From positions 1 through 64,000 of the forward strand of contig NZ_VKDE01000031.1 in NCBI RefSeq assembly GCF_007097485.1: DNA of 64,000 nucleotides, written 5' to 3'. Below the pieces are notes generated by a model. It had not been told where the DNA came from, did no database searches, and saw only the letters and a list, made by a program, of their open reading frames with translations. Of the stretch, positions 8,793 through 20,152 are shown one piece after another. Source of the stretch: Carboxylicivirga sp. M1479 (GTDB lineage Bacteria; Bacteroidota; Bacteroidia; Bacteroidales; Marinilabiliaceae). Position 1 is the stretch's first letter. Each line of letters begins with the position of its first letter. The translations under genes were made by a program, and so were the position numbers.

Positions 8793-10904
8793 ATGGGAAA
8801 GGCAGATCTTAAAAAGACCAGAAATATTGGCATTATGGCCCATATCGATGCTGGTAAAACAACGACTACCGAGCGTATCTTGTTTTACACTGGTATCACT
8901 CACAAAATTGGTGAGGTGCACGATGGTGCGGCTACAATGGACTGGATGGAGCAAGAGCAAGAGCGTGGTATTACCATTACTTCTGCTGCTGTTACAACCA
9001 ACTGGATTTACGAAGGTGTTGAAAATAAAGTAAACATTATTGATACTCCGGGTCACGTTGACTTTACAGTTGAGGTAGAGCGCTCTTTACGTATCTTAGA
9101 TGGTGCAGTTGCATTATTTTGTGCGGTAGGTGGTGTTGAGCCTCAGTCTGAAACAGTTTGGCGTCAGGCTAATAAATATAACGTACCACGTATTGGTTTC
9201 GTTAACAAAATGGACCGTTCAGGTGCTAACTTTTTCGAAGTAGTACGTCAGGTTCGTGAAATGTTAGGAGCTAATCCAGTACCTCTTCAAATTCCAATTG
9301 GAGCTGAAGAAACATTCGAAGGTGTTATCGACTTGATCGAAAATAAAGCCGTTGTTTGGTACGATGATGAGCAAATGGGTTCACGTTACGAACTACAAGA
9401 GATACCAGAAAACTTGAAAGCTGAAGCTGAAGAGTGGAGAGGTAAATTAGTAGAAGCTGTAGCTGAGCACGATGATGAATTGATGGAGAAGTATTTTGAA
9501 GATCCTGATTCAATCACTCGTGATCAGATGTTAGAGGTGATTCGTAAGGCTACTATTGCTCAGACAATTACTCCAATGATGTGTGGATCAGCCTTTAAAA
9601 ATAAAGGTGTTCAGCGCTTGTTAGATGCTGTTATTCAGTACTTGCCATCACCTAGTGATATTGGCGAAATTGAGGGTACTAACCCAAAAACTGATGAGCC
9701 TGTAAGTTACAAGATGGACGAAGATGAGCCATTGTCAGCATTAGCATTTAAAATTGCAACTGACCCATTTGTTGGTCGTTTAGCATTTATGCGTGTTTAC
9801 TCTGGTAAAATCGAAGCTGGTTCATACGTACTAAATACTCGTACTGATAAAAAAGAACGTATTTCACGTCTATATCAGATGAAATCGAACAAGCAGTTGC
9901 CTCGTGAGGTAATTGGTGCTGGGGATATTTGTGCCGGTGTTGGTTTTAAAGATATTCGTACTGGAGATACTCTTTGTGACGAGAAACACCCTATCGTTCT
10001 TGAATCAATGGATTTCCCAGAGCCAGTAATTGGTGTTGCGGTTGAGCCATTGTCTCAAAAAGATATGGATAAACTAGGTACTGCACTTGGTAAATTATCT
10101 GAAGAAGATCCAACATTCCGCGTACAAACTAACGAAGATACAGGTCAAACAGTAATCTCAGGGATGGGAGAGCTTCACCTTGAAGTATTGATCGACCGTT
10201 TAAAGCGTGAGTTTAAAGTAGAATGTAACCAAGGTCAACCACAGGTAACTTACAAAGAAACGATTACTAAAGAAGTAGAACTTCGCGAAGTATTCAAGAA
10301 GCAGTCTGGTGGTCGTGGTAAATTTGCCGATATCCAGTTCCGTATGGGTCCTGCTGATGAAGGTAAAACAGGTCTTCAATTCGAAAGCATCATTAAAGGT
10401 GGTAACATTCCTAAAGAATTTATCCCTTCAATTGAAAAAGGATTTAAAGAAGCCATGATCAATGGTGTACTGGCCGGTGCCGAAGTTGAAAGCTTGAAAG
10501 TAACTGTTTTTGATGGTTCTTTCCACGCAGTCGATTCAGACCAGTTATCATTTGAAATTTGTGCCCGTCAAGGATTTAAATCAGCATCAGCTCAAGCTAA
10601 GCCTCAATTATTGGAGCCTATCATGCGTGTTGAAGTTGTTACTCCTGAAGAGTACATGGGTGATATTATTGGTGACTTCAACAAGCGTCGTGGTCAAGTA
10701 GAAGGTATGGAATCAAAAGCTGGTGCTCGTGTAGTAAAAGCTAAGGTGCCATTGGCTGAGATGTTTGGTTATGTAACCTCTTTACGTACTATTTCATCAG
10801 GACGTGCTACATCATCAATGGAATTCTTAGAGTACGCTAGCGTACCTCGTCAGATTGCTATTGAAGTAGTAAAAGAAGCAAAAGGAAAAGTAGAATTATT
10901 ATAA
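8793..10904 (+). CDS. fusA: elongation factor G
   Basis: GTPase that drives ribosomal translocation and, with RRF, subunit splitting. 703 residues, full length. GTPase motifs: P-loop AHIDAGKT at 16-23, DTPGH at 84-88, NKMD at 138-141. The later domains show [13 protein letters not shown] (domain III), the tail-side [17 protein letters not shown] and GDFNKRRG (domain V). It is followed by rpsJ after 18 bases, so the str and S10 operons are joined here; no tuf gene follows. Confidence 0.97.
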   Translation: MGKADLKKTRNIGIMAHIDAGKTTTTERILFYTGITHKIGEVHDGAATMDWMEQEQERGITITSAAVTTNWIYEGVENKVNIIDTPGHVDFTVEVERSLRILDGAVALFCAVGGVEPQSETVWRQANKYNVPRIGFVNKMDRSGANFFEVVRQVREMLGANPVPLQIPIGAEETFEGVIDLIENKAVVWYDDEQMGSRYELQEIPENLKAEAEEWRGKLVEAVAEHDDELMEKYFEDPDSITRDQMLEVIRKATIAQTITPMMCGSAFKNKGVQRLLDAVIQYLPSPSDIGEIEGTNPKTDEPVSYKMDEDEPLSALAFKIATDPFVGRLAFMRVYSGKIEAGSYVLNTRTDKKERISRLYQMKSNKQLPREVIGAGDICAGVGFKDIRTGDTLCDEKHPIVLESMDFPEPVIGVAVEPLSQKDMDKLGTALGKLSEEDPTFRVQTNEDTGQTVISGMGELHLEVLIDRLKREFKVECNQGQPQVTYKETITKEVELREVFKKQSGGRGKFADIQFRMGPADEGKTGLQFESIIKGGNIPKEFIPSIEKGFKEAMINGVLAGAEVESLKVTVFDGSFHAVDSDQLSFEICARQGFKSASAQAKPQLLEPIMRVEVVTPEEYMGDIIGDFNKRRGQVEGMESKAGARVVKAKVPLAEMFGYVTSLRTISSGRATSSMEFLEYASVPRQIAIEVVKEAKGKVELL

Positions 10905-10922
10905 CAATTAGTGTTCTCCACT

Positions 10923-11228
10923 ATGAGTCAGAAAATTAGAATAAAACTTAAATCTTACGATCACAACTTGGTTGACAAATCAGCTGAGAAGATTGTAAAG
11001 ACAGTTAAGAGCACTGGTGCAGTAGTAAGCGGTCCTATTCCGCTTCCTACTCACAAGCGTATCTTCACTGTGTTGCGCTCCACATTTGTGAACAAGAAAT
11101 CACGTGAGCAGTTTCAATTATCATCTTACAAGCGTTTGATCGATATCTATAGCTCAACAGCTAAAACGATCGATGCTTTGATGAAGCTTGAATTGCCAAG
11201 TGGTGTAGAAGTAGAAATTAAAGTGTGA
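10923..11228 (+). CDS. rpsJ: 30S ribosomal protein S10
   Basis: Small-subunit head protein, also NusE in antitermination complexes. 101 residues from [14 protein letters not shown]; an in-frame ATG four codons upstream is less likely. [14 protein letters not shown] and [10 protein letters not shown] are the family signatures. It opens the S10 block. Confidence 0.96.
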   Translation: MSQKIRIKLKSYDHNLVDKSAEKIVKTVKSTGAVVSGPIPLPTHKRIFTVLRSTFVNKKSREQFQLSSYKRLIDIYSSTAKTIDALMKLELPSGVEVEIKV

Positions 11229-11248
11229 TAATCTTAAATGTTTAAACA

Positions 11249-11866
11249 ATGCCAGGACTAATTGGAAAAAAAATCGGAATGACTTCCGTTTTCAGTGCCG
11301 ATGGGAAAAATGTTCCATGCACTGTTATCGAAGCAGGCCCTTGCGTAGTTACCCAGGTTAAAACTGTGGAAACTGACGGTTACGAGGCTGTACAGTTGGC
11401 GTTTGATGACAAAAGAGAGAAAAGCACGACACAACCAGAAGCCGGTCACTTTAAAAAGGCTGGTTCAACACCAAAGCGTAAAGTTGTCGAATTCCACGAA
11501 TTCGAGAACGAATTGAAGCTAGGTGAAGAGGTTGACGTTAAGCTTTTTGAAGAAAACTCGTTTGTTGATGTTACAGGCATCTCAAAAGGTAAAGGTTTTC
11601 AAGGTGTCGTAAAACGTTACAACTTTAGAGGTGTGGGTGATGCAACCCACGGTCAGCACAACCGCTTACGCGCTCCTGGATCTATTGGTGCTGCATCCTA
11701 CCCAGCAAGGGTTTTTAAAGGAATGCGCATGGCAGGTCGAATGGGTGGCGAAAATGTTAAGGTCGAAAACCTTAAAGTGATTAAAGTAATTCCTGAGAAC
11801 AACCTTATTTTAATTAAAGGATCTGTACCAGGAGCAAAAGGCTCATATCTAATTATTGAAAAGTAA
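11249..11866 (+). CDS. rplC: 50S ribosomal protein L3
   Basis: Early-assembly 23S rRNA binder near the peptidyl transferase centre. 205 residues beginning [15 protein letters not shown], with the [14 protein letters not shown] and [20 protein letters not shown] loop. Its TAA stop overlaps the rplD start by one base (TAATG), suggesting translational coupling. Confidence 0.97.
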   Translation: MPGLIGKKIGMTSVFSADGKNVPCTVIEAGPCVVTQVKTVETDGYEAVQLAFDDKREKSTTQPEAGHFKKAGSTPKRKVVEFHEFENELKLGEEVDVKLFEENSFVDVTGISKGKGFQGVVKRYNFRGVGDATHGQHNRLRAPGSIGAASYPARVFKGMRMAGRMGGENVKVENLKVIKVIPENNLILIKGSVPGAKGSYLIIEK

Positions 11867-12495
11867 TGGAACTGAACGTATTAACAATTGAAGGAAAAGA
11901 AACCGGAAGAAAGGTAACATTACCTGAGACGGTGTTCGGAATTGAGCCCAGCGACCATGCCATTTACTTGGATGTAAAACAATACTTGGCTAATAATCGT
12001 CAAGGGACTCATAAGTCTAAGGAACGTGCAGAGATAGTAGGTAGTACTCGTAAGATCAAGAAACAAAAAGGTACTGGTACAGCACGTGCTGGTAGCATTA
12101 AGTCTCCTGTTTTCGTAGGTGGAGGTCGTGCATTCGGTCCTCGTCCGCGTAACTACCGTTTTAAGTTGAATAAAAAACTTAAACAGTTAGCTCGTAAATC
12201 TGCGTTAGCTTATAAAGCACAAACACAAATGATCACTGTATTAGAAGACTTCAACTTAGAAGCTCCTAAAACAAAAGACTTTGCAGCTATGGTTACAAAC
12301 CTAAAGCTAAACGGTCAGCGTTCATTGCTCGTGTTAAAAGAAGCTAACGACAATATCTACCGTTCAGCTCGCAATATTCAGCGTGCAGAGGTAGTGACAC
12401 TAGATGAACTAAATACATTTGACATCATGAAAGCTAAAAACTTGGTGTTAGTAGAAAGTTCAGTAGAAGAATTCGGTAAACTGTTTAACGCATAA
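11866..12495 (+). CDS. rplD: 50S ribosomal protein L4
   Basis: Large-subunit protein lining the exit tunnel; in E. coli it also represses the S10 operon. 209 residues. The extended loop [13 protein letters not shown] followed by [13 protein letters not shown] is clear. One-base overlap with rplC, 11 bases before rplW, with a rare AAGGAGG-like sequence just before rplW. Confidence 0.96.
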   Translation: MELNVLTIEGKETGRKVTLPETVFGIEPSDHAIYLDVKQYLANNRQGTHKSKERAEIVGSTRKIKKQKGTGTARAGSIKSPVFVGGGRAFGPRPRNYRFKLNKKLKQLARKSALAYKAQTQMITVLEDFNLEAPKTKDFAAMVTNLKLNGQRSLLVLKEANDNIYRSARNIQRAEVVTLDELNTFDIMKAKNLVLVESSVEEFGKLFNA

Positions 12496-12506
12496 GGAGG
12501 CTCGTC

Positions 12507-12797
12507 ATGAAAGTTATTATTAAACCGATTGTAACTGAAAAAATGACAGAACTAAGCGAAAAGTTGAATCGCTTTGCATTCGTAGTTGATAAAGGAGCTA
12601 ATAAGCTTCAAATCAAAGACGCTGTAGAAGAGTTATACAACGTAAGTGTAGAGTCTGTCAATACAATGGTATACGCCGGTAAATCAAAATCGCGTTATAC
12701 TAAGAGTGGAGTTATTGTTGGTAGAACAAATTCCTTCAAAAAAGCAGTGGTAACACTAGCCGAAGGAGATACTATTGATTTTTATAGCAATATCTAA
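12507..12797 (+). CDS. rplW: 50S ribosomal protein L23
   Basis: Exit-tunnel protein and docking site for trigger factor and SRP. 96 residues with [11 protein letters not shown] at the N-terminus and [19 protein letters not shown]. Preceded by taaggaggctcgtc, an unusually good Shine-Dalgarno sequence for this phylum. rplB follows after 5 bases. Confidence 0.96.
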   Translation: MKVIIKPIVTEKMTELSEKLNRFAFVVDKGANKLQIKDAVEELYNVSVESVNTMVYAGKSKSRYTKSGVIVGRTNSFKKAVVTLAEGDTIDFYSNI

Positions 12798-12802
12798 TAA
12801 AA

Positions 12803-13627
12803 ATGGCAGTAAGAAAACTAAAGCCCACAACACCGGGGCAGAGACACAAAATTATTGGTGCGTTTGATACGATTACATCAGCGACACCAGAAAAGTCCTT
12901 ATTGAGGCCATTAAAAAAGTCTGGTGGTAGAAATAACACTGGTAAAATGACCGTTAGAAATATCGGTGGTGGTCACAAGAGGAGATACAGGGTAATCGAC
13001 TTTAAGCGTAATAAAGACGGTGTTAATGCAACAGTTGAGTCAATTCAGTACGACCCTAACAGGAGTGCTCGTATTGCTTTACTTGCTTACGCTGATGGAG
13101 AAAAAAGGTACATTCTTGCACCTAATGGGTTGCAGGTAGGTCAAGCAATTGCTTCAGGATCAGGGGTTGCTCCTGAGATCGGTAACAGCTTGCCTTTAAG
13201 CGAGATTCCTTTAGGTTCCATTATTCACAACATCGAATTGCGTCCGGGTCAAGGAGGTACAATGGCACGTAGTGCTGGTACTTTTGCACAATTGGCTGCT
13301 CGTGAGGGAAAATACGCGGTTGTTAAATTGCCTTCGGGTGAAACCAGAATGGTATTGGTAACTTGTCGTGCTACTTTAGGTGCGGTTGGTAACTCTGATC
13401 ATGCGCTAGAACGTTCAGGTAAAGCTGGTCGTAGCCGTTGGTTGGGTCGCCGTCCACGCGTACGTGGTGTAGCAATGAACCCAGTCGATCACCCAATGGG
13501 TGGTGGTGAAGGCCGTTCATCAGGAGGACACCCAAGATCTCGTACAGGGGTATTGGCGAAAGGTTTCAAAACCCGTCATCCTAAGAAGGCTTCTAATCAA
13601 TACATCATTGAAAGAAGAAAAAAATAA
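12803..13627 (+). CDS. rplB: 50S ribosomal protein L2
   Basis: Large-subunit protein needed for subunit joining and peptidyl transfer. 274 residues, starting [15 protein letters not shown]. The C-terminal loop [20 protein letters not shown] carries the conserved histidine region. Sits between rplW and rpsS as in the S10 operon. Confidence 0.97.
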   Translation: MAVRKLKPTTPGQRHKIIGAFDTITSATPEKSLLRPLKKSGGRNNTGKMTVRNIGGGHKRRYRVIDFKRNKDGVNATVESIQYDPNRSARIALLAYADGEKRYILAPNGLQVGQAIASGSGVAPEIGNSLPLSEIPLGSIIHNIELRPGQGGTMARSAGTFAQLAAREGKYAVVKLPSGETRMVLVTCRATLGAVGNSDHALERSGKAGRSRWLGRRPRVRGVAMNPVDHPMGGGEGRSSGGHPRSRTGVLAKGFKTRHPKKASNQYIIERRKK

Positions 13628-13647
13628 CCGGTTAATTTAAACGAATT

Positions 13648-13917
13648 ATGAGCAGATCATTAAAAAAAGGCCCATTTATCGACTTTAAACTGGAAAAGAA
13701 AGTTCTTACACAGAACGAGTCAGGTAAGAAAACAGTTATAAAAACTTGGGCGCGTGCTTCTATGATTTCTCCGGAATTTGTAGGTCACACAATTGCTGTG
13801 CACAACGGTAATAAGTTTATCCCGGTTTATGTTACTGAGAATATGGTAGGACACAAATTAGGCGAATTTGCCCCAACCCGTACATATCGCGGTCATGGTG
13901 GTAATAAGAAAAAGTAA
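13648..13917 (+). CDS. rpsS: 30S ribosomal protein S19
   Basis: Small-subunit head protein that contacts the A-site tRNA and intersubunit bridges. 89 residues, [18 protein letters not shown] with the conserved [20 protein letters not shown]. Standard S10 position. Confidence 0.97.
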   Translation: MSRSLKKGPFIDFKLEKKVLTQNESGKKTVIKTWARASMISPEFVGHTIAVHNGNKFIPVYVTENMVGHKLGEFAPTRTYRGHGGNKKK

Positions 13918-13955
13918 TTGGCCTGCCAATATTTAAATTCTTTAAACAGTAAAAA

Positions 13956-14375
13956 ATGGGTGCAAGAAAAAGAATAAGAGCTGAAAAAATAAAGGAAGCC
14001 AAGAAGACCGATTACTTCGCAAGGCTTTGCAATGTACCGACTTCACCTAGGAAAATGCGTCTTGTTGCCGACATGATCCGAGGTAAAGAGGTAAACCTAG
14101 CTCTGGATATGCTGAAATTTTCATCAAAAGAAGCTTCCAGAAGGGTTGAGAAACTGTTGCTTTCTGCTATAGCTAATTGGAAAGAAAAGAACGAAGGTGT
14201 TCGCATCGAAGACGCTAACCTTTATGTGAGTGAGATCGCGGTTGATTCAGGCCGTATTTTGAAACGTTTGCGTCCGGCCCCTCAAGGTCGTGCTCACCGT
14301 ATCAGAAAGCGTTCTAACCACGTAACGTTACGCGTTGCAAGCAAAGTAGTATCAAGTGAAACACAAGAAAACTAA
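13956..14375 (+). CDS. rplV: 50S ribosomal protein L22
   Basis: Exit-tunnel protein with a long beta hairpin ([19 protein letters not shown]) that forms the tunnel constriction; changes there confer macrolide resistance in other species. 139 residues, with a basic N-terminal extension ([17 protein letters not shown]) beyond the E. coli form, common in Bacteroidetes. Confidence 0.96.
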   Translation: MGARKRIRAEKIKEAKKTDYFARLCNVPTSPRKMRLVADMIRGKEVNLALDMLKFSSKEASRRVEKLLLSAIANWKEKNEGVRIEDANLYVSEIAVDSGRILKRLRPAPQGRAHRIRKRSNHVTLRVASKVVSSETQEN

Positions 14376-14382
14376 TAGCTAG

Positions 14383-15102
14383 ATGGGACAAAAAGTTAAT
14401 CCAATTAGTAACAGGTTAGGGATCATCAAAGGATGGGATTCTAACTGGTATGGAGGAAAAAACTATGGCGATAAGCTATTAGAAGACTCCAAAATCAGAA
14501 AGTACCTCAATGCACGTTTAGCTAAAGCAAGTATCTCACGTATCATTATCGAACGTACTTTGAAATTGGTAACAATTACCGTTTTCACTGCACGTCCTGG
14601 TATCATTATTGGTAAGGGAGGTTCTGAAGTAGATAAACTAAAAGAGGAGCTTAAGAAAATTACTGACAAAGAGGTTCAAATTAACATCTTTGAAGTAAAG
14701 AGACCAGAGTTGGATGCTATTATCGTAGCAAACAACATCGCTCGTCAAGTGGAAGGACGTATTGCTTATCGTCGTGCTATTAAAATGGCTATCGCTTCTA
14801 CTATGCGAATGGGAGCTGAAGGAATCAAAATTCAGATTTCTGGACGTTTGAACGGTGCTGAAATGGCTCGTAGCGAAATGTACAAAGAAGGTCGTACACC
14901 TTTACATACATTACGTGCGAACATTGATTATGCACAGGTGGAAGCCCTAACTAAGATGGGTATCACCGGTATCAAAGTTTGGATCTGTAAGGGAGAAATT
15001 TATGGTAAGCCAGATTTATCTCCAGCCTTCAACACCAAGGAAAAAGGTGGTGGAAACCGTGGAGGCGGTAGAGGTCCGAGAAGAAGAAATAATAAGAAGT
15101 AA
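14383..15102 (+). CDS. rpsC: 30S ribosomal protein S3
   Basis: Forms the mRNA entry pore with S4 and S5. 239 residues: [14 protein letters not shown] start, KH-type domain with [16 protein letters not shown], and a Gly/Arg/Asn-rich C-terminus. Starts 7 bases after rplV. Confidence 0.97.
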   Translation: MGQKVNPISNRLGIIKGWDSNWYGGKNYGDKLLEDSKIRKYLNARLAKASISRIIIERTLKLVTITVFTARPGIIIGKGGSEVDKLKEELKKITDKEVQINIFEVKRPELDAIIVANNIARQVEGRIAYRRAIKMAIASTMRMGAEGIKIQISGRLNGAEMARSEMYKEGRTPLHTLRANIDYAQVEALTKMGITGIKVWICKGEIYGKPDLSPAFNTKEKGGGNRGGGRGPRRRNNKK

Positions 15103-15132
15103 TTCTCCTTTCACAATAATTGATTAGGAACG

Positions 15133-15564
15133 ATGTTACAACCAAAGAAAGTAAAATTTAGAAGAAGGCAGAAAGGCCGGATGAAAGGTGACGCTCAACG
15201 TGGGCAGGAACTAGCTTTCGGATCTTTCGGTATAAAAGCCTTACAGAGCAAATGGATTACAGGTCGTCAGATTGAGGCTGCCAGGGTTGCGGTAACACGC
15301 TACATGCAGCGTCAAGGACAGATCTGGATTAGAATATTCCCCGACAAACCAATTACCAAAAAGCCTGCGGAAGTACGTATGGGTAAAGGTAAAGGTAGTC
15401 CAGAGGGATTTGTGGCCCCTGTTACTCCAGGACGCATCATTTTAGAATGTGAAGGAGTACCTTACGAAGTAGCTAAAGAAGCATTGCGCCTAGCAGCACA
15501 AAAGCTTCCTGTAACTACAAAATTCGTTGTGAGAAGAGATTATGTTGAATCGACAAATGCTTAA
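15133..15564 (+). CDS. rplP: 50S ribosomal protein L16
   Basis: Binds near the A and P sites and helps tRNA positioning. 143 residues, [19 protein letters not shown] start, [15 protein letters not shown] loop and the conserved RAFxxA-equivalent helix [16 protein letters not shown]. rpmC starts 4 bases after its stop. Confidence 0.97.
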   Translation: MLQPKKVKFRRRQKGRMKGDAQRGQELAFGSFGIKALQSKWITGRQIEAARVAVTRYMQRQGQIWIRIFPDKPITKKPAEVRMGKGKGSPEGFVAPVTPGRIILECEGVPYEVAKEALRLAAQKLPVTTKFVVRRDYVESTNA

Positions 15565-15568
15565 TGAC

Positions 15569-15766
15569 ATGAAAGTAGAAGAAATCAAAGAATTAAGTGT
15601 AAGCGAAATTGTTGAGCGTATTGAAACTGAAACTGCTGCATTGCAACAGTTGGAGTTAAATCACACAACATCGCCATTGGAAAACCCAATGCAGATTAGA
15701 CATTCTCGTAGAAATATTGCGCGCTTGAAGACTATTTTAAGTCAAAAGCAACTAACTGAAAAATAA
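15569..15766 (+). CDS. rpmC: 50S ribosomal protein L29
   Basis: Small two-helix protein next to L23 at the tunnel exit. 65 residues from MKVEEIKELSVSEIVE, with the HTTSPLENPMQIRHSRRNIARLKT signature split across helix two. Two ATG codons further upstream lie inside rplP and are rejected because the L29 fold begins at MKVEEIKEL. Confidence 0.94.
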   Translation: MKVEEIKELSVSEIVERIETETAALQQLELNHTTSPLENPMQIRHSRRNIARLKTILSQKQLTEK

Positions 15767-15773
15767 TTAACAG

Positions 15774-16028
15774 ATGGATAGAAATCTTAGAAAAGAGCGT
15801 ACAGGTATTGTAGCTAGTAACAAGATGGATAAGTCTATCGTCGTATCTGTAGAGATCCGCGAAAAGCACCCCATCTACGGTAAGTTTGTGAAAAAGACAA
15901 AGAAATTTCACGCGCACGATGAAGACAACACCTGCAATACTGGGGACACCGTGAAAATCATGGAAACACGTCCTTTGAGCAAGACGAAACGTTGGAGATT
16001 AGTTGAAATTCTAGAAAGAGCTAAGTAA
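15774..16028 (+). CDS. rpsQ: 30S ribosomal protein S17
   Basis: OB-fold 16S rRNA binder involved in early small-subunit assembly. 84 residues; [33 protein letters not shown] and [16 protein letters not shown] are characteristic. Separated from rplN by two bases. Confidence 0.97.
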   Translation: MDRNLRKERTGIVASNKMDKSIVVSVEIREKHPIYGKFVKKTKKFHAHDEDNTCNTGDTVKIMETRPLSKTKRWRLVEILERAK

Positions 16029-16030
16029 TC

Positions 16031-16396
16031 ATGATACAACAAGAATCTAGACTTGCAGTTGCTGATAACAGTGGAGCCAAAGAAGTATTATGTATCCGTG
16101 TTCTTGGTGGAACACGGAAACGTTATGCCGGAGTGGGCGATCGTATCGTGGTAACTGTAAAAAGCGCCACGCCTGGCGGGGAATTGAAAAAAGGAACCGT
16201 TACCAAGGCCGTAGTAGTGCGCACAAAAAAAGAAGTTAGACGTCAAGATGGTTCCTACATCCGCTTTGATGAAAACGCTTGCGTTTTACTGAATGCTGCC
16301 GGAGAAATGAGAGGAACTCGTATTTTCGGACCTGTTGCCCGTGAGGTAAGAGAGGGATATATGAAAATCGTATCACTGGCGCCTGAAGTACTTTAA
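16031..16396 (+). CDS. rplN: 50S ribosomal protein L14
   Basis: Large-subunit interface protein. 121 residues: [19 protein letters not shown] start, [19 protein letters not shown] and [14 protein letters not shown]. First gene of the spc block, continuous with the S10 block. Confidence 0.97.
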   Translation: MIQQESRLAVADNSGAKEVLCIRVLGGTRKRYAGVGDRIVVTVKSATPGGELKKGTVTKAVVVRTKKEVRRQDGSYIRFDENACVLLNAAGEMRGTRIFGPVAREVREGYMKIVSLAPEVL

Positions 16397-16416
16397 TCAT
16401 CAAAGAGATTAGAACA

Positions 16417-16737
16417 ATGGGTAAATTGCATATTAAAAAAGGCGACATCGTTATTGTTAACGCCGGTGTCAACAAAGGCCAGGAAGGGAAAGTACTTGAG
16501 GTATTTCCTAACAAATCCCGCGCTATTGTTGAGGGTGTTAACTTAGTGAGTAAGCACACTAAGCCTAATGCTGAAAGTCCGCAAGGAGGTATAGTCAAGA
16601 AAGAGGCTCCTATTCATATTTCAAATTTGAATGTGAAAGATCCTTCAACAGGAAAACCAACTCGTATTGGTCGTAAGTTGAATGAAGAAGGAAAACTGGT
16701 TCGTGTTTCAAAAAAATCAGGGGAGGAAATCAAGTAA
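16417..16737 (+). CDS. rplX: 50S ribosomal protein L24
   Basis: Assembly initiator near the tunnel exit. 106 residues with the KOW motif [20 protein letters not shown] near the N-terminus. Its stop overlaps the rplE start by one base (TAATG). Confidence 0.96.
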   Translation: MGKLHIKKGDIVIVNAGVNKGQEGKVLEVFPNKSRAIVEGVNLVSKHTKPNAESPQGGIVKKEAPIHISNLNVKDPSTGKPTRIGRKLNEEGKLVRVSKKSGEEIK

Positions 16738-17294
16738 TGAGTTATACACCTAGTTTAAGAAAACAGTATTCGGAGCAGATTGTACCAAACTTAATGAAAG
16801 AGTTTGGTTTCAAATCAATCATGCAGGTTCCTAAGTTAGAAAAGATCGTTATTAATCAAGGTCTTGGTTCAGCTACTGCTGACAAGAAAATGATTGAGAA
16901 CGCTCTTAAAGAACTTACGACTATCACTGGCCAAAAGGCCGTGGCTACGCTTTCAAAGAAAGATATTTCGAACTTTAAGCTTCGTAAAAAGATGCCAATT
17001 GGTGTAAGAGTAACCTTACGCCGCGAGAACATGTATGAATTCCTAGAACGATTGATTCGTGTGGCTTTGCCACGTATTCGTGACTTCAAAGGAGTGAATA
17101 GTAAACTCGATGGAAAAGGAAATTACACCTTAGGTATCGAAGAGCAAATCATTTTTCCTGAAATAAATATTGACAATGTGTCAAAGATATTGGGTATGAA
17201 TATTACCTTTGTCACTTCTGGAAAAACAGATGAGGAAGCTTACGCTCTATTGAAAGAGTTTGGTTTACCATTTAAAAACGCAAAAAAGAACTAG
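16737..17294 (+). CDS. rplE: 50S ribosomal protein L5
   Basis: Part of the 5S RNA particle at the central protuberance. 185 residues; [19 protein letters not shown] and [11 protein letters not shown] are diagnostic. One-base overlap with rplX; rpsN follows after 4 bases. Confidence 0.97.
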   Translation: MSYTPSLRKQYSEQIVPNLMKEFGFKSIMQVPKLEKIVINQGLGSATADKKMIENALKELTTITGQKAVATLSKKDISNFKLRKKMPIGVRVTLRRENMYEFLERLIRVALPRIRDFKGVNSKLDGKGNYTLGIEEQIIFPEINIDNVSKILGMNITFVTSGKTDEEAYALLKEFGLPFKNAKKN

Positions 17295-17298
17295 TTAT

Positions 17299-17568
17299 AT
17301 GGCAAAGGAATCAATGAAAGCCCGCGAAGTAAAAAGGGCTAAACTTGTTGCCAAATATGCTGAAAAGCGTGCTAGACTATTGGAAGAGGGTGATTATGCA
17401 GGCTTGCAAAAGCTTCCTAAAAATGCTTCTCCAGTACGTATGCACAACCGTTGCAAAATAACCGGACGTCCGAAAGGTTATATGCGACAGTTTGGCCTTT
17501 CAAGGATTCAGTTCCGTGAAATGGCTTCAGCTGGTTTAATCCCTGGGGTTAAAAAAGCAAGTTGGTAA
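17299..17568 (+). CDS. rpsN: 30S ribosomal protein S14 (zinc-independent form)
   Basis: Small-subunit head protein. 89 residues from [14 protein letters not shown]; a possible start 39 bases upstream inside rplE is rejected. It is the long C-minus type: [21 protein letters not shown] lacks the two CxxC pairs of zinc-binding S14. Confidence 0.96.
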   Translation: MAKESMKAREVKRAKLVAKYAEKRARLLEEGDYAGLQKLPKNASPVRMHNRCKITGRPKGYMRQFGLSRIQFREMASAGLIPGVKKASW

Positions 17569-17583
17569 GAGTGTTAAATATTG

Positions 17584-17603
17584 TCCCGGTAATATTGCCG
17601 GGA
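17584..17603 (+). promoter_or_regulatory. hairpin in the rpsN-rpsH gap
   Basis: TCCCGG / CCGGGA with an 8-nt loop in the 54-base gap before rpsH. In E. coli an mRNA element in this operon binds S8 for feedback control, but that site is near rplE and has a different shape; here only the simple stem is seen. No T-run follows, so it is not a terminator. Confidence 0.35.
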
Positions 17604-17622
17604 TCAATTTAATCTTTATAAA

Positions 17623-18018
17623 ATGACAGATCCAATAGCAGATTTCCTGACACGAATCAGGAACGCCATCATGGCGGGTCATAGGGTTGTTGAAGTTCCG
17701 GCTTCCAATCTTAAAAGAGAGATGACCAAAATCCTTTTCGAGAAAGGGTACATCTTAAATTACAAATTCATCGAAGATGACAAGCAAGGAATTGTGAAGA
17801 TCGCACTTAAGTACGATCCAAGCACAAAAGTTCCTGCTATCAAAGCTCTGAAAAGAGTGAGTACACCTGGTTTACGTTCGTATGCTGGGTATCGTAGCAT
17901 CCCCCGAGTTCTTAACGGACTAGGTATTGCTATCGTGTCGACTTCGCGAGGTGTAATGACGGATAAAGAAGCCCGAGTACAGAAAATCGGAGGTGAAGTA
18001 TTGTGTTACGTTTATTAA
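17623..18018 (+). CDS. rpsH: 30S ribosomal protein S8
   Basis: Central-domain 16S rRNA binder and, in E. coli, translational repressor of the spc operon. 131 residues; [15 protein letters not shown] start and the C-terminal [20 protein letters not shown]. Confidence 0.97.
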   Translation: MTDPIADFLTRIRNAIMAGHRVVEVPASNLKREMTKILFEKGYILNYKFIEDDKQGIVKIALKYDPSTKVPAIKALKRVSTPGLRSYAGYRSIPRVLNGLGIAIVSTSRGVMTDKEARVQKIGGEVLCYVY

Positions 18019-18030
18019 AAAAGAAGAATT

Positions 18031-18582
18031 ATGTCTAGGATAGGAAAAGCGCCGATTAGCATACCTTCAGGAGTGAACGTAACAGTTAAAGACAATACAG
18101 TGACAGTTAAAGGCCCTAAAGGCGAACTGACACAGGATTTTCACCCTGAAATGGAAATAAAAGTTGAGGAAGGAACAATAACAGTTGTTCGTCCTAACGA
18201 AGAAAAAGAAACTCGTGCACAGCACGGACTTTACCGCTCACTGATTAACAATATGGTGATTGGAGTTTCAGAAGGTTACGTAAAGGAATTAGAATTAGTA
18301 GGTGTAGGTTACCGTGCTACTAACCAAGGTCAATTACTTGAGTTAGCATTAGGTTTCTCTCACCCTATTCAATTACTTCTACCTGCTGAAATTAAAGTTG
18401 AAGCTGTTACTGACAGAAAAAGCAATCCGATTATTAAGCTTGAATCAGCAGATAAGCAATTAATTGGTCAAGTATGTGCCAAGATTCGGTCAATGCGTAA
18501 GCCTGAACCTTATAAAGGTAAAGGAGTTCGTTTTAAAGGCGAAGAAATTCGTCGTAAGGCCGGTAAATCTGCAAAAGTTTAA
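18031..18582 (+). CDS. rplF: 50S ribosomal protein L6
   Basis: Large-subunit protein near the factor-binding site. 183 residues, MSRIGKAPISIPSGV start, VTVKGPKGEL and C-terminal RKPEPYKGKGVRFKGEEI, the L6 signature. Confidence 0.97.
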   Translation: MSRIGKAPISIPSGVNVTVKDNTVTVKGPKGELTQDFHPEMEIKVEEGTITVVRPNEEKETRAQHGLYRSLINNMVIGVSEGYVKELELVGVGYRATNQGQLLELALGFSHPIQLLLPAEIKVEAVTDRKSNPIIKLESADKQLIGQVCAKIRSMRKPEPYKGKGVRFKGEEIRRKAGKSAKV

Positions 18583-18602
18583 TTTAATTTAAATTAGGAA
18601 TT

Positions 18603-18959
18603 ATGGCTTTTTCGAAAATAGAGAGAAGACGAAAAATTAAATTGCGCGTTCGCAAAAACATTAGCGGAACCGCAGAGCGTCCAAGAATGTCAGTATTTAG
18701 AAGCAATAAGCAGATTTCTGTTCAGTTAATTGATGATGTTAATGGTAAAACATTAGGAGCATCATCGTCTTTATTAAAAGAAATTGCTGACCAGAATGGT
18801 ACTAAGTCTGAAGTAGCCGCATTAGTAGGTAAAAGTATTGCCGAAGTAGCTGCAAAGGCAGGTATTACTGCAGTTGTGTTCGATAGAAATGGATACCTTT
18901 ATCATGGTAGAGTTAAACAATTAGCCGACGCTGCTCGTGAAGCAGGGCTTAAATTCTAA
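18603..18959 (+). CDS. rplR: 50S ribosomal protein L18
   Basis: 5S RNA-binding protein of the central protuberance. 118 residues; [24 protein letters not shown] and the C-terminal [20 protein letters not shown] are typical. Confidence 0.96.
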   Translation: MAFSKIERRRKIKLRVRKNISGTAERPRMSVFRSNKQISVQLIDDVNGKTLGASSSLLKEIADQNGTKSEVAALVGKSIAEVAAKAGITAVVFDRNGYLYHGRVKQLADAAREAGLKF

Positions 18960-18965
18960 CAAACG

Positions 18966-19484
18966 ATGGCTGGAAATAACAAAAGAATCAGAAACAATAA
19001 CGATCTAGAATTAAAAGATCGTTTGGTTGCTATCAACAGGGTGACTAAAGTGACCAAAGGTGGTAGAACCTTTAGTTTTTCTGCCATTGTAGTGGTTGGA
19101 AACGAGAACGGCGTTGTTGGCTGGGGTCTTGGTAAAGCTGGTGAAGTAACAACAGCAATTGCTAAAGGCGTTGAAGCTGCCAAAAAGAATCTAGTTAAAG
19201 TACCTATTATCAATGGTACTGTTCCTCATGAGCAATTAGCTCGTTACGGTGGTGCAAGTGTATTTATGAAGCCTGCATCTCATGGTACCGGAGTAAAAGC
19301 TGGTGGTGCGATGCGTGCCGTATTAGAGAGCGTTGGTGTAACTGATGTATTAGCGAAGTCAAAAGGATCTTCAAATCCTCACAACTTGGTGAAAGCAACT
19401 ATTGAAGCACTAACAGAATTGCGTGATGCTGCAACTATTGCTGAGCAACGAGGTGTTTCAATGGAAAAAGTATTTAACGGATAA
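18966..19484 (+). CDS. rpsE: 30S ribosomal protein S5
   Basis: Decoding fidelity and mRNA-entry protein. 172 residues, with the dsRNA-binding-like segment [27 protein letters not shown]-like [10 protein letters not shown], and [15 protein letters not shown]. Changes in the first loop give spectinomycin resistance in other species. Confidence 0.97.
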   Translation: MAGNNKRIRNNNDLELKDRLVAINRVTKVTKGGRTFSFSAIVVVGNENGVVGWGLGKAGEVTTAIAKGVEAAKKNLVKVPIINGTVPHEQLARYGGASVFMKPASHGTGVKAGGAMRAVLESVGVTDVLAKSKGSSNPHNLVKATIEALTELRDAATIAEQRGVSMEKVFNG

Positions 19485-19495
19485 ATTAAGGACAA

Positions 19496-19672
19496 ATGGC
19501 TAAGATAAAAGTAACTCAGGTTAAGAGTAAGATCGGGGCCACGACCAGACAGAAAAACACACTGGTTGCCCTTGGTTTGAAGAAGCTTCAGCAAACCGTT
19601 GAACATGAAGCCACACCTCAGATTGAAGGAATGGTTCAAAAAGTACTGCACCTAGTGTCAGTAGAAAGATAA
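19496..19672 (+). CDS. rpmD: 50S ribosomal protein L30
   Basis: Short 58-residue protein starting MAKIKVTQVKSKIGATTRQ, with LVALGLKKLQQTVEHEATP, the L30 helix-strand signature. It fills the gap between rpsE and rplO where L30 is expected. Starts 11 bases after rpsE. Confidence 0.95.
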   Translation: MAKIKVTQVKSKIGATTRQKNTLVALGLKKLQQTVEHEATPQIEGMVQKVLHLVSVER

Positions 19673-19701
19673 TTTGGTAGAACGAATTAGAGGAAATTAA
19701 T

Positions 19702-20148
19702 ATGAATTTAAATAACTTAAGACCTGCAAAGGGTTCGGTAAAGACCTCAAAGCGTATCGGTCGTGGACAAGGTTCTGGTCGCGGTGGCACATCTACTCGT
19801 GGACATAAAGGAGCTAAGTCACGTTCTGGTTACTCACGTAAGTTTGGTTTTGAGGGCGGTCAAATGCCTTTGCAGCGACGTGTTCCTAAATTCGGATTTA
19901 AAAACATTAACCGTGTAGAGTATAAAGCTGTTAACATTGAAATGTTACAAGTTTTAGCTGAAAAACGTGAGTTAAGTGTTATAGATCCGGAAGCTTTAAT
20001 GCAAGCCGGTTTAGTTAGCAAAAACGACTTGGTTAAAATTCTTGGTAATGGTGAGTTAAAAGCTAAATTAGAAGTGAAAGCTCATGCATTTTCTGAGTCA
20101 GCAACCAAAGCGATTGAAGCTGCAGAAGGAACCGTAGTAAAACTGTAA
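19702..20148 (+). CDS. rplO: 50S ribosomal protein L15
   Basis: Late-assembly large-subunit protein. 148 residues, [20 protein letters not shown] start, then the glycine-rich [22 protein letters not shown] (split here for length) and [15 protein letters not shown]. secY follows after 4 bases. Confidence 0.97.
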   Translation: MNLNNLRPAKGSVKTSKRIGRGQGSGRGGTSTRGHKGAKSRSGYSRKFGFEGGQMPLQRRVPKFGFKNINRVEYKAVNIEMLQVLAEKRELSVIDPEALMQAGLVSKNDLVKILGNGELKAKLEVKAHAFSESATKAIEAAEGTVVKL

Positions 20149-20152
20149 TTGA